DNA of 24,234 bases, from the NCBI GenBank assembly GCA_017743605.1, contig JAGHYO010000009.1, forward strand, positions 1-24,234, in the 5' to 3' direction. The notes under the pieces were generated by a model. That model ran no database searches. It had not been told where the DNA came from and was given only the letters and a program-made list of their open reading frames with translations. Positions 1-8,149 of the stretch are shown here, piece by piece (position 1 is the stretch's first letter; every line of letters starts with the position of its first letter). This stretch comes from Thermoflexus sp. (GTDB taxonomy: Bacteria; Chloroflexota; Anaerolineae; Thermoflexales; Thermoflexaceae). A program made the position numbers and the translations under genes.

Positions 1-20
1 CGCGCTTCTGGGAGATAAGG
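1..20 (+). promoter_or_regulatory. 3' end of a probable SAM-I (S-box) riboswitch, cut by the window edge
   Basis: The sequence GGGAGATAAGG at 10-20 matches the usual 3' end of S-box aptamers: the end of helix P4 followed by the GATAAG strand of P1. The preceding CGCGCTTCTGGGA looks like a P4 3' arm. Bases 17-43 can form an antiterminator hairpin (AAGGG and GGCCT pairing with AGGCC and CCTT). This hairpin uses both the P1 strand and the 5' arm of the terminator at 35-57, as expected for an S-box transcription switch. The next gene is a sulfur amino acid PLP enzyme, a typical S-box target. The aptamer core is outside the window, so this rests on the tail, the platform and the context. Confidence 0.55.
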
Positions 21-34
21 GTGGCCTGACGCGA

Positions 35-62
35 GGCCCCTTTTCCCAGAAGGGGTCTTTTT
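35..62 (+). terminator. Rho-independent (regulatory) terminator of the leader
   Basis: GGCCCCTT (35-42) pairs with AAGGGGTC (50-57) with one G-U pair and a 7-nt loop. It is followed directly by five T (58-62). It lies 100 nt upstream of the PLP enzyme start, so it is best read as the attenuator of a leader switch. Bases 5-13 are also perfectly complementary to 44-52, which overlaps the 3' arm and gives a second possible competing pairing. Confidence 0.75.
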
Positions 63-162
63 GTTATCCCTACAGGCCTCGCCTTGCTCCTCCCATCCGT
101 CTCACAGGTTTTCGAAGGAGCATCTTATCTCTCTCCCGCAACGGATAAAGGAGGCGCCGGCG

Positions 163-1392
163 ATGGAGCTGCAGACGGAAACCGGATGTGCCACCTCGCT
201 GGAGATCCACGGCCCATCCACGCGGGCGGTGCACGGCGGCGCGGAGCGCCACAACCCTTATCACGCGGTGGTCCCGCCCATCGTCCAGACGGCCACCTAT
301 GCGTTCCAGGACACGGCGGACCTGATCGCCTTCCAGGAGGCCCGGCTATGGGGCGCGGCCAACGGCCGCGTGGATTACGGGCGCTACGGGAACCCCACCG
401 TCGCCGCCCTGGAGGCTCGGGTGGCCGCCATAGAGGGGGCGGAGGCCGCCGCGGCCTTCTCCTCCGGCATGGCCGCGGTCACCGCTGTCCTCTTCGCCTC
501 CCTGCGCAGCGGAGCCCACCTGATCGTCACGGAAGATGCATACCGGCGCACCCGCCAGTTCGTGCTCCAGTTCCTGCGCCGCTTCGGCGTGGAGGCCACG
601 GTCGTGCCTATCGGGGACTTCGAAGCCCTCGAGGCCGCGATCCGGCCCAACACCCGACTCATCTTCACCGAGACCCCCACCAACCCCTATCTGCGGGTGA
701 TGGACCTGGAACGGCTGGCGGAGATCGCCCGCCGGCGCCGCATCCGCACGGCGGTGGACACCACCTTCGCCACCCCCATCAACTTACGCCCCTTGGATTA
801 TGGGATCGACCTCGTGGTCCACAGCGCCACCAAGTATCTCTCCGGCCACAACGATGTGATGGCCGGTGTGGTGGCAGGATCCGCCGACCTGATCGCCGGG
901 CTGCGAGAGATGCAGGCAATGATCGGCGGCATCCTGGATCCCCACGCGGCTTATCTGGTCCTGCGGGGCCTGAAGACCCTGGCTCTGCGGGTGCAACGGC
1001 AGAACGAGAACGGCATGCGGGTGGCTGATTTCCTCAGCGCCCATCCCCGCATCCGTCGGGTCTGGTATCCGGGGCTGCCCTCCCATCCAGATCACGCCGT
1101 CGCCCGCCGCCTGATGCGCGGGTTCGGGGGCGTGGTCACCTTTGAGGTCGCTGCGGATCGCGAGGGCACCTCCCGATTCATCGACGCCCTGCGCATACCC
1201 TATGTTGCGCCCAGCCTGGGCGGGGTGGAGAGCCTGGTGGAGCAACCTGCCCTGATGTCGTATTACGAGATGGACCCGGAGGAGCGATCCGCCATCGGCA
1301 TCACGGACAACCTGGTCCGCCTCTCGCTGGGCATTGAGGACCCGGACGACCTGCTGGCCGACCTGGAGCAGGCCCTGGCCCGCCTCTCTTAG
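163..1392 (+). CDS. Cys/Met-metabolism PLP-dependent enzyme (cystathionine gamma-synthase / O-acylhomoserine sulfhydrylase / methionine gamma-lyase family)
   Basis: This 409-residue cytosolic enzyme belongs to the trans-sulfuration fold-type I PLP family, whose members are usually about 380-430 residues. Visible signatures are YGRYGNPT near residue 70 (substrate and phosphate-contact region), SSGMAA near residue 100, the D-T-T-F-A-T aspartate segment, and SATKYLSGHNDVMAG with the predicted Schiff-base lysine at K224. Near the C-terminus are SLGGVESLVEQP and the R-L-S-L-G-I-E arginine segment. I chose the ATG at 163 because AAGGAGG at 148-154 lies 8 nt upstream; a longer TTG-started frame from 61 overlaps the terminator and has no such site. 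The S-box-like leader suggests methionine biosynthesis or sulfhydrylation. The sequence alone does not separate synthase, sulfhydrylase and lyase. Confidence 0.9.
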   Translation: MELQTETGCATSLEIHGPSTRAVHGGAERHNPYHAVVPPIVQTATYAFQDTADLIAFQEARLWGAANGRVDYGRYGNPTVAALEARVAAIEGAEAAAAFSSGMAAVTAVLFASLRSGAHLIVTEDAYRRTRQFVLQFLRRFGVEATVVPIGDFEALEAAIRPNTRLIFTETPTNPYLRVMDLERLAEIARRRRIRTAVDTTFATPINLRPLDYGIDLVVHSATKYLSGHNDVMAGVVAGSADLIAGLREMQAMIGGILDPHAAYLVLRGLKTLALRVQRQNENGMRVADFLSAHPRIRRVWYPGLPSHPDHAVARRLMRGFGGVVTFEVAADREGTSRFIDALRIPYVAPSLGGVESLVEQPALMSYYEMDPEERSAIGITDNLVRLSLGIEDPDDLLADLEQALARLS

Positions 1393-1510
1393 GGAGGCCT
1401 CCAGCGGGGAAGCCGGATGCATTCCGGGGCGACCCGATGGCCTGCCCGGTTAAAACAGCCGCGCGCCAAAGGGATGAGTGGATCAGGCACCGATGAAGCG
1501 CGCGCGGATA

Positions 1511-1543
1511 GAGGCCGACGACCCCCGGACGGCCTCCTTGTTT
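1511..1543 (+). terminator. Possible terminator after the PLP enzyme gene
   Basis: GAGGCCG (1511-1517) pairs with CGGCCTC (1530-1536) across a 12-nt loop, followed by CTTGTTT. It lies about 120 nt past the stop codon and before the decayed gene at 1606. The tail is only moderately T-rich. The rest of 1393-1605 shows only a short GGAGGCCTCC palindrome at 1393-1402. Confidence 0.35.
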
Positions 1544-1605
1544 GGCCGACGCCGGTCCTACAGAGGAAGAGCCCCCCAGGGCCACTGACACGGTGAGCGC
1601 CTTGA

Positions 1606-3003
1606 ATGATTATCCGCGATGAGATGCCTGCGCCCGCCTGCTTGCAGAGGAGGACCGCACGCTGGGGAGGAGTCCTTCGGGACGGGATGCCGGCGCTGTT
1701 CCTGATCGGCGCGACGGCCCTCTTTTTCTGGCCCCTCTGGATCGCCAGATACCGCTTTCCCAAGGGGGGCGGCGACCTGTGGGCGCAACTGCATCCGGTT
1801 TGGCCCTTCGTGGCCAAAATGCTGCAGCGCGGTGTCCTCCCGCTGTGGAACCCCCGGATGCTGGGAGGGGACCCGATCTTCTCGGAGGGGCAATATCGCT
1901 TGTTCAACCCCCTCAACTGACCCCTCTTCCTGGCTTCCCCGATCCCGCCGGGATGGGTGCTGCTGCGCGGCGCCTTCGGCCTGTGGCTGGCCGGAGTCGG
2001 GATGTACGTGTATCGACGTCGCTTACCGATCTGGAGGTTAGGGCGCGCCGCTGCCCTCTCCGGCGCCCTCGCCTACGTGTTCTCGGACCCATTCGTGGTC
2101 CACCTAGGTCACCCCCAGTTCAACGACGCGATGGCATGGCTCCCGTGGGCGCTCGCCGGTGTGGACCAAGCCGCGCGGCGAACCCACAGGATCCCTCTCG
2201 GTGCCCTCCCCATCGCCCTGCTTCGGCTTGCCGGGCACGGCCAGGCGGCGTTGTACCGAATGATCGCCGTCGGGCTTTACGCCCTCGGACAGGCAACAGA
2301 TGGATAGCCCCTCATCTGCAAGCCCTGGGCTTCCTGCGCGCGGATCCCGGCTGGTTCCGGGTGGATGTGGATCCGGCGGCGCAGGACCTTTGGCCTCCCA
2401 TCGCCCTGCAGATGGCTGGCTTCGAAGTCCCCCAGGGGACGTGGAACCCGATGGAGCTGCGGGAATTCAACGTCCTGCGCTGGTGGATCCCCTCCGCCAC
2501 CTATCCTGCCTACCGGATGCTGGGAGTCAAATACATCGCGGTCCCCAAAGGGGCCCCTCCGGGTGGCGAGGGGATTTGGCCTGTCTTCGTGGAGGACCCA
2601 ACCATCGATGTCCACCTCCACACCGGGGCCCTCCCCCGGGTCTGGCTGGTTTACCGAACGGAGATCGTGCACCACTACGGCGAGGCGCTGAAGCGGGTGC
2701 TGGACGAGAGCTTCCGTCCGGAGGAGATCGCCGTTGTCCAGAACGGGCCGCGGCTCAACGGGGAAGGTCAGGGACGGATCGAGGTCGCTCGCTACAGCCC
2801 GGACGAGGTCATCTTAGCTGTGGAGACGGACGCTCCCGCTTTACCGGACCAACGCCGTCTTCCGGGGCGTGGAGGTGCCCCCGGGACGTCACCGGGCGAT
2901 GTTGCGGTTCCGGCCGGGGAGCCTGCGGATCGGCCTGTGGATGACCGTGGCAGGAGGCTTAATGAGTTTCTTCCTCTGGGGAGCAACCCGACGAGGGCGC
3001 TGA
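1606..3003 (+). pseudogene. Decayed YfhO-like multi-spanning membrane protein
   Basis: Pieces of one membrane protein are spread over two frames. The N-terminal piece (1606-1917) has a GGTGAG ribosome site at 1592-1597, a transmembrane segment and the family phrase LPLWNPRMLGGDPIFS. It meets a TGA at 1918-1920 where a Trp codon would fit, and the same frame continues to 2307. A large deletion near 2290 removes the middle of the protein and changes frame. The C-terminal extracytoplasmic part then runs to about 2838 (MLGVKYIAVPKG, PRVWLVYRTEIV). A second small deletion at about 2838 shifts back to the first frame for the last strand and helix (FRGVEVPPGRHR, ending RRGR at 3003). YfhO-family proteins are normally about 800-900 residues. 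The intact relative is the N-terminal half of the minus-strand gene next door. Confidence 0.8.
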
Positions 3004-3056
3004 GGGCTGAACCCCTCCCCGTCCATACCAGACCGGAAGATCCTCACCTCCCACAC

Positions 3057-3075
3057 ATGAAGAAACACACTTCAT
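3057..3075. repeat. Short inverted repeat
   Basis: ATGAAG (3057-3062) and CTTCAT (3070-3075) form a perfect 6-bp inverted repeat with a 7-nt spacer, about 60 nt upstream of the small gene at 3133. It could be an operator or a chance palindrome. Confidence 0.3.
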
Positions 3076-3132
3076 CCCTCCGGGCGCTCCAGAATAGGAT
3101 CAAGGTGGATGATCTTTTTTTAGGAGGCGCCC

Positions 3133-3354
3133 ATGAAGTGGTATCTGGTGGAAACCCGCCACTGTCCGATCCTGAAGACCGAGGTGGCATTGCTGGAGCA
3201 GCGGATCTACCCTCGGAGCGATCATCTCCCGGATCTGGCATATCGCGTCCTTGCCCGTCGCTGTTCCCACGACCTGATCTGCAACGCCAACGATCACATC
3301 CATTGCCGCTGGGCTTACACGAACCCGGCATGGGATCCCTTTGAGGAGGCCTGA
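3133..3354 (+). CDS. Small conserved-looking four-cysteine protein of unknown function
   Basis: I do not recognise a family for this 73-residue protein. It has an excellent ribosome site, AGGAGG at 3122-3127, 5 nt before the ATG, with the same GGAGGCGCC context as the PLP enzyme and TetR genes. It contains four cysteines (C11, C44, C50, C58) and several histidines, including H10 next to C11 and a C-H-C stretch near residues 50-58. The C-terminus is aromatic and polar (RWAYTNPAWDPF). There is no signal peptide or membrane segment. Metal or iron-sulfur binding, or a disulfide-linked fold, is possible but inferred only from the cysteines. It stands alone, between a pseudogene and the convergent fusion gene 22 bp away. 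Confidence 0.65.
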   Translation: MKWYLVETRHCPILKTEVALLEQRIYPRSDHLPDLAYRVLARRCSHDLICNANDHIHCRWAYTNPAWDPFEEA

Positions 3355-3376
3355 GCGCCTCTTCGAAGCGCGCCGA

Positions 3377-6300
3377 TCAAGCCAGCGGGAAGCGGCGCAG
3401 TGGGAACATCTCGCGGATCCGAGCCGACTCCTCCGGTGTGAAGGGCTGCAACCCCCACCAGGCGAGCCCGTAACCGAGGGTGCCCAGGGGGAGGGCGAGG
3501 ACCGGTGTTGCCCCCCAGAGGGCCGCCATGAGGCCCCCCATGACGGCGCCCGCCAGAAGCGGCCGCCCCAGGATCTCCCCCCAGGGCAACGGCCCTATCC
3601 TCCGCCGCAGGTCGTAATAGAAGGCAAGCCCCTCAACGATCTCGGACAGGATGGTGATCACTGCCGCGGCCACATACCCGAAGAGAGGGATCGCCAACAG
3701 GTTCGACAGGGCGTTAAACCCCAGAGCGATGAGGAAGGCTTTGGTCTGGTAACGCTGTCGGCCCAGGGCCACCAGCACATAGTTGACCAAGCTGTTCATC
3801 CACCCGATGGGGATGGACCAGATCATGATGCGCAGGGCGATGGCCGCGTGGGGGAGATACTGAGCGCCCCCTAAGAGATACGAGAGGGGCTCGGCCAGGA
3901 AGGTGAAGAGCACCGCGGTGAAGACGGCGACCGCCGCCAGCCCTTTCAGGGTGAGGATCACCGACCGCCGCATGGCCTCCGTCGAGCCGGCCGCTTGCCG
4001 GGAGATCACGGGGAACACCGCGAAGGTCGTGTAGGCAGGGATGATGTTCAGCGCGTCCAGCCACTTGTAGGCCGTGCTATACCACCCCACCTGCACATCC
4101 CCTTTTAACGCCTGAAGGATGGGCACATCGATCTTGAAGAACATAGTGGCCAGGAGATGGTTCAGCATCAGAGGGGCGGATTCGCGAACCATCTCCCGTC
4201 GCAGGGCCGGATCATCCTCCCAGCGTGGACGGAAGAAGGTCCGGAAGGCGATGCCGCTGAGCAGGGCCAGGGTGATCCCGTTGACGACCACCGAGGAGGC
4301 CGCCAGCCCGACGAACCCACCGCCCATCAGGAGGACAGGCACGCCCAAGCTGACCTTCAGGAGAACCGTCACCACGGTGAGGGCCGCAGGGATCTCCGCC
4401 TTTTCATATACGTAGAAGAGGGCGGTGACGCCGGTGGAAAGGCTGGCGGGGACCTGAGCCAGGGCCAGCAACAGGATGGCCACGGCGGTGTCGCCGCTCA
4501 GGCGGAACAGCCCCATCCAGAGCCCAGTGACACAGAGCAACAACGGCAGCCAGGCCGCGAGCAGGACCAGACGCAGGGCAGAGCTGTTGACAAAATAACG
4601 ATTCACCTGATCCCGACGCTTCGCCCCCTCCCGTGTGAGCCAGACGTTCAGGCCGAAGTTGGAGAGGATCTCATACCAGCCCACCAGAACGATGGCAAAG
4701 TAATACTTCCCCGCCGCCTCCGGGCCCAGGATGCGCAACATCAGGGCGGCGAAGGCAAAGTCGATGGAACGGTTGAAGAAGTTGAGGGCCATCGCGGTGA
4801 GGCTGTTCTTGAGGACACGGCGGGCGGTGGAATGTTCCAGCTCCTCCCGATACAGGCGCCTCCAGAGCCAGAGAACCGTCAGGAAGATCAGCCCCATCCC
4901 GCCGATAAAAGTGGTGAAAAAGCCCAGCTTCACTGAAAGCGGGCTGTAGCGGAACCGCACCGTCCATCGGCCCGGGGGCAGGATCACCGCCCGGAACAGG
5001 CCGTTGGCAGCGTAGATCTCCAGCGACTGCTCCTCCTTCTCGTCTCCCCCGATGGGCCGCCGATACGCCACCCAGCCCGGGAAGAAGGTGTCCGCCACCA
5101 CCAGCCAGGAGGGTTCCTCCACCGCCGCGTCCACCCACATCTCGTTGATCCCATAAACGGTGACCGTCGCCGGGCGCGGCGTCCCCCGCTCCCCGAACCG
5201 CTCCAGCCCCGGGACCCAGCGATCCACTATGACATAGAAGCGGGGGTCGAACTGCCGCAACGCCGCAAAGGGATCCCGATGGAAGACCGTGGCGGTCAGG
5301 GGCAGCGTCCACGCCCGGGGCATGGCGCCCTCGTTGCGGTAGACCCGGACCTCCCCTTCGTAGACCTTCGTGTAACGGGGCGAGGGGATCTCCTCCTCCG
5401 TGACCACATATTTCACGTTGAGGGCATCCAGCAGCGGGGAATCCAAGGCGGCCAGATCGGTGAGGGGCGCAATGCGGTTGAAGAGCAGCTCATGCTGGGG
5501 TTGGATGGCGGACATGTAGGCCACGTAACGCTTGAGGATGATGGAATCGTATCCCCGCACGTCCTGGAGATCATAGAGCCAGGGGCCATTGGCGTTGAAG
5601 GTCTTGCGCCCATGGGGGTCAAAAGTCGTCAGCCGCCACGGGCCCAGATCCTGACGCAGGAACTGAACCACTGGGGGGACGAAGTCCAGCCAGCGGGGAT
5701 CGGCGGCAGGATAGAAGCCCGCCCCCGCCTGGAGCAGATCCAGGGCCAGCATCCCGATGGGCAGGACGCAGCGAAGCGGACGGGCCTGAAACAGCCAGAG
5801 AGCCAGGCCGCTCCCCAGGGCCACCCCGCCGAAGCGAAGCAGGTTCCAGAACTGATAGGAGAAAAAAGCGCGGCCATCCGGGAAGGCCTCCGGGGCCTTG
5901 GCCAGGGCATGGAGGGCACGCTCAGCGAGGGACAGGGCAGCTTCCGGCATCCCCCAGCGGGCCAGGGCCAGGGCGGCCAGGGTGAGCGCCCCTACCCCCA
6001 TCCATCCCAGGGCCATCCCTCGCACACTCTTCCCCTCCTCCCGCAGCGCCGCTTCAAAGCCTGCCCCCGCCAGGCTCGCCATCGCCAGGGTGAAGGGCCA
6101 GATCCAGCGGAAGGGGGTATGCAGCTGGTTGATGCCCGGCAGGCCGTAATACAGCAGCACATACGTAGGCATCCCGAAGGCGAACGAGAACGAGAGGGCC
6201 GCGAGGAGTACCAAGAACGGGACGGGAACGCGGGAGCGGATCAGGGATCGCCAGCGGAGCAGCGCGAGGAGGGCAAAGCTCCACGGCAACAGCCCCACAT

Positions 6301-7387
6301 AGGCTCCCCCCTCCACATAGTTCTTGATCCCCCAGTGGCTGGTGAAGGCCCCGTTCGGGTTGGGCTGCCCGTAGGCGTTCACTGCGAAGGGCACCCAGGC
6401 CCCGCTGAACACATCCCGCATCCCGTGGTGGCTGGGGTTGCCGTAGAAATCTGGGATCAGAAAGACCAAGAGATGACGCCAGGGATACGCCCAGCCCAGC
6501 ACCTGCTGCAGGGTCGCAGTCCCCTCCCGGAAGTTCTCCCGCACTACCTCATAGAGGGGCACCCACTGGGCAGCCCCTAGAGCAAACCCCAGGCCCACTG
6601 CCAGGCCGGTCCACCCCAGGGTCTCCAGCGCGGCCCGGATCTGGACCCGGGCGCGCCACGCGCCCCACAGGCCATAGCCGAAGCCGATCAGAACGGTGTA
6701 GTAGGTGATCTCCACGTGTCCGGCCAGGATGTTCATCCCTAGGGCGAGGGCGGCCAGCAACGCCCAGGGGAGGGCCGTCGGGCGGCCGAGCAGCGGGCGC
6801 CGCTCGATCACTCCGTGGAGGGCGGCGAGGAGATAGGGGAGCCAGGCCGCGCCGGCGATGATCATGGGGAACACCATGCTGACCACCATGAAGGCGCTCA
6901 GCTCATAGGCGACCCCGGCGAAGGTGGCCGCGGCCCGGCTCAGGCCCCAAGCCCGCGCCAGAACGTACGTCCCCAGGCCGGCCAGAAAGAGCTGCAGGGC
7001 GTTGAACAGCGCATAGGCCTGAGGGAGAGGGAGGAGCAGGAAAAGCGCGGTGAACGGATAGAGGGCAGAATGCTGCCCGTTGGCCAGGAAGGGAGCGCCA
7101 GCAAACAGATACGGGTTCCACAGGGGAAGCTCTCCCCGCCGCAGGGCTTCGAGGAGAAAGCGCTTCCACGCATAGTTCTCCAGCACCAGGTCGGAGAGCA
7201 GCGCGTTGTGAGGAACCCCGATCCCGAAAGCAGCGGCCGCCGCCCGCCAGGGCTGCCATTCGTATAGATTGTCTGCTGGGAGGATGGTCCGCGACCCGGT
7301 TAACGTGGGGCCCAGCAGCAACACCGGCAACAGGGCGAAGACCCCCATCGGCCCCAGCCGGGAGAGCCACCGCATCCCTCGTTGCAT
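3377..7387 (-). CDS. Fusion membrane protein: YfhO-like N-terminal half and Wzx/MATE-type polysaccharide flippase C-terminal half
   Basis: This is a 1336-residue integral membrane protein. Residues 1 to about 850 resemble YfhO-type GT-C-like proteins: many membrane helices, LPLWNPYLFAG near residue 90, then an extracytoplasmic domain (ALNVKYVVTEEE, FFPGWVAYRRP) and a closing helix. From about residue 858 (VLKNSLTAMALNFFNR) to the end lies a complete flippase of the MOP superfamily, about 480 residues with some 12-14 helices, including the AAGKYYFAIVLVGWYE and FKIDVPIL segments. YfhO and Wzx proteins are normally separate. The likely role is modification or flipping of lipid-linked glycans at the cytoplasmic membrane. 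I chose the ATG at 7387 because AAGGCGG (7396-7402) lies 8 nt upstream. A GTG at 7408 lacks a ribosome site, and an ATG at 7375 is also possible. The two halves are joined in one uninterrupted frame. Confidence 0.85.
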   Translation of the reverse strand: MQRGMRWLSRLGPMGVFALLPVLLLGPTLTGSRTILPADNLYEWQPWRAAAAAFGIGVPHNALLSDLVLENYAWKRFLLEALRRGELPLWNPYLFAGAPFLANGQHSALYPFTALFLLLPLPQAYALFNALQLFLAGLGTYVLARAWGLSRAAATFAGVAYELSAFMVVSMVFPMIIAGAAWLPYLLAALHGVIERRPLLGRPTALPWALLAALALGMNILAGHVEITYYTVLIGFGYGLWGAWRARVQIRAALETLGWTGLAVGLGFALGAAQWVPLYEVVRENFREGTATLQQVLGWAYPWRHLLVFLIPDFYGNPSHHGMRDVFSGAWVPFAVNAYGQPNPNGAFTSHWGIKNYVEGGAYVGLLPWSFALLALLRWRSLIRSRVPVPFLVLLAALSFSFAFGMPTYVLLYYGLPGINQLHTPFRWIWPFTLAMASLAGAGFEAALREEGKSVRGMALGWMGVGALTLAALALARWGMPEAALSLAERALHALAKAPEAFPDGRAFFSYQFWNLLRFGGVALGSGLALWLFQARPLRCVLPIGMLALDLLQAGAGFYPAADPRWLDFVPPVVQFLRQDLGPWRLTTFDPHGRKTFNANGPWLYDLQDVRGYDSIILKRYVAYMSAIQPQHELLFNRIAPLTDLAALDSPLLDALNVKYVVTEEEIPSPRYTKVYEGEVRVYRNEGAMPRAWTLPLTATVFHRDPFAALRQFDPRFYVIVDRWVPGLERFGERGTPRPATVTVYGINEMWVDAAVEEPSWLVVADTFFPGWVAYRRPIGGDEKEEQSLEIYAANGLFRAVILPPGRWTVRFRYSPLSVKLGFFTTFIGGMGLIFLTVLWLWRRLYREELEHSTARRVLKNSLTAMALNFFNRSIDFAFAALMLRILGPEAAGKYYFAIVLVGWYEILSNFGLNVWLTREGAKRRDQVNRYFVNSSALRLVLLAAWLPLLLCVTGLWMGLFRLSGDTAVAILLLALAQVPASLSTGVTALFYVYEKAEIPAALTVVTVLLKVSLGVPVLLMGGGFVGLAASSVVVNGITLALLSGIAFRTFFRPRWEDDPALRREMVRESAPLMLNHLLATMFFKIDVPILQALKGDVQVGWYSTAYKWLDALNIIPAYTTFAVFPVISRQAAGSTEAMRRSVILTLKGLAAVAVFTAVLFTFLAEPLSYLLGGAQYLPHAAIALRIMIWSIPIGWMNSLVNYVLVALGRQRYQTKAFLIALGFNALSNLLAIPLFGYVAAAVITILSEIVEGLAFYYDLRRRIGPLPWGEILGRPLLAGAVMGGLMAALWGATPVLALPLGTLGYGLAWWGLQPFTPEESARIREMFPLRRFPLA

Positions 7388-7428
7388 CCTCTCATCCGCC
7401 TTGCACACAGGATCGCTGTCGTGGGTCC

Positions 7429-7434
7429 ATTATA
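7429..7434 (-). promoter_or_regulatory. -10 element (TATAAT) of the fusion-gene promoter
   Basis: On the minus strand a perfect TATAAT lies 41 nt before the ATG at 7387. The predicted transcription start near 7422 would leave only about 14 nt before the GTG at 7408, which favours the later ATG. No good -35 hexamer is seen at 16-18 nt, so the promoter may be activator-dependent or rely on the -10 alone. Confidence 0.45.
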
Positions 7435-7466
7435 CCTGGGACGGATCCACAGGCTGGCCTGAAAGT

Positions 7467-7496
7467 TTGCGGACCTGCTCCACCTCGCCTTATAGT
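7467..7496 (+). promoter_or_regulatory. Promoter of the TetR-HlyD-permease operon
   Basis: TTGCGG (7467-7472) and TATAGT (7491-7496) are separated by 18 nt. The -10 box overlaps the first bases of the palindromic operator at 7494-7511. A repressor bound there would block this promoter. Confidence 0.5.
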
Positions 7497-7511
7497 GAGT
7501 GAGCACTCACT
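7494..7511. promoter_or_regulatory. TetR-type palindromic operator
   Basis: AGTGAGTGAGCACTCACT is an 8-bp perfect inverted repeat with a 2-nt spacer, lying between the -10 box and the ribosome site of the TetR gene. Operators with GAGTGA/TCACTC arms are common for AcrR-like TetR repressors. Its position predicts autorepression and control of the whole efflux operon. Confidence 0.75.
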
Positions 7512-7525
7512 CTATGGAGGCGCCC

Positions 7526-8131
7526 ATGGGGCTGCGGAGGGTTTCAGGGATGCGGCGGGCAGAGATCATAGAGGCGGCGGCCCGGCTCTTCGCCCAGCAC
7601 GGGTTTCGGGGGGCGACCACTCGGCAGATCGCCCGGGAGGCCGGGGTGGCGGAGGGCACGCTGTTCCGCTACTTCCCGACCAAACGGCATCTCCTGCTGG
7701 CGATGTTCGAGGCCCTCGCTGTCTCTCCGATCCAGCGCCACCTGCAGGCGCTGCCGGCCATGGAGCCCCAGCGCTGGCTGGAGGAGTTCCTCTGGGAGCG
7801 CCTGGTCACGATGCGCGCGCAGCTGCCGCTGATGCAGGCCCTGTATCAGGAGATCCGCACCGACGAAGCCGTGCGCCGGGTCTTCCTGGATCAGATCGCG
7901 CGGCCGCTCCTGGAGGAAGTGCGACGCATGCTGGCGGCGGAGCTGGGCCAAGGACGCTATCGCCCGTTGCACCCCTCCCTGGTGATGTGGGTCATCTGGG
8001 GCGCCCTGCACGGCGTGACGATCTTCGGCATGGAGCTGGATCCCGAGCTGGCGGCTCTCCCGCCTGAACAGATCGCTCGGCAACTGGCCACCCTCGTGCT
8101 CCAGGGCATCGAGGATTCTTCCCAAACCTAA
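7526..8131 (+). CDS. TetR/AcrR-family transcriptional repressor
   Basis: This 201-residue DNA-binding repressor has an N-terminal helix-turn-helix at about residues 31-50 (TTRQIAREAGVAEGTLFRYF), preceded by the usual IIEAAARLFAQHGF helix and followed by a ligand-binding helical domain with a TetR-typical hydrophobic C-terminal half. I chose the ATG at 7526 because GGAGG at 7516-7520 sits 5 nt upstream. An earlier GTG at 7499 lies inside the operator, and the ATG at 7514 overlaps the ribosome site. It is the first gene of an operon with the HlyD-type adaptor, 18 nt downstream, and two ABC permeases. It probably represses its own promoter and is released by a compound exported by the pump; the inducer is unknown. 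Confidence 0.9.
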   Translation: MGLRRVSGMRRAEIIEAAARLFAQHGFRGATTRQIAREAGVAEGTLFRYFPTKRHLLLAMFEALAVSPIQRHLQALPAMEPQRWLEEFLWERLVTMRAQLPLMQALYQEIRTDEAVRRVFLDQIARPLLEEVRRMLAAELGQGRYRPLHPSLVMWVIWGALHGVTIFGMELDPELAALPPEQIARQLATLVLQGIEDSSQT

Positions 8132-8149
8132 ACTTCGGGAGGATGCTTC

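Noticed and set aside
61..162. N-terminal extension of the PLP enzyme from a TTG at 61
   Set aside because: It would start within the T-run of the terminator and adds residues not typical of the family; the ATG at 163 has a near-perfect Shine-Dalgarno site.
1918..1920. TGA as a recoded (for example selenocysteine) codon in the YfhO remnant
   Set aside because: Further deletions and frame changes downstream show a pseudogene, and Trp-to-stop change is the simple explanation.
5279..6580. Long plus-strand open frame (433 codons) inside the fusion gene
   Set aside because: It is antisense to an intact membrane protein. Its product is rich in Gln/Gly/Pro/Arg with no family pattern, as expected from high-GC codon bias.
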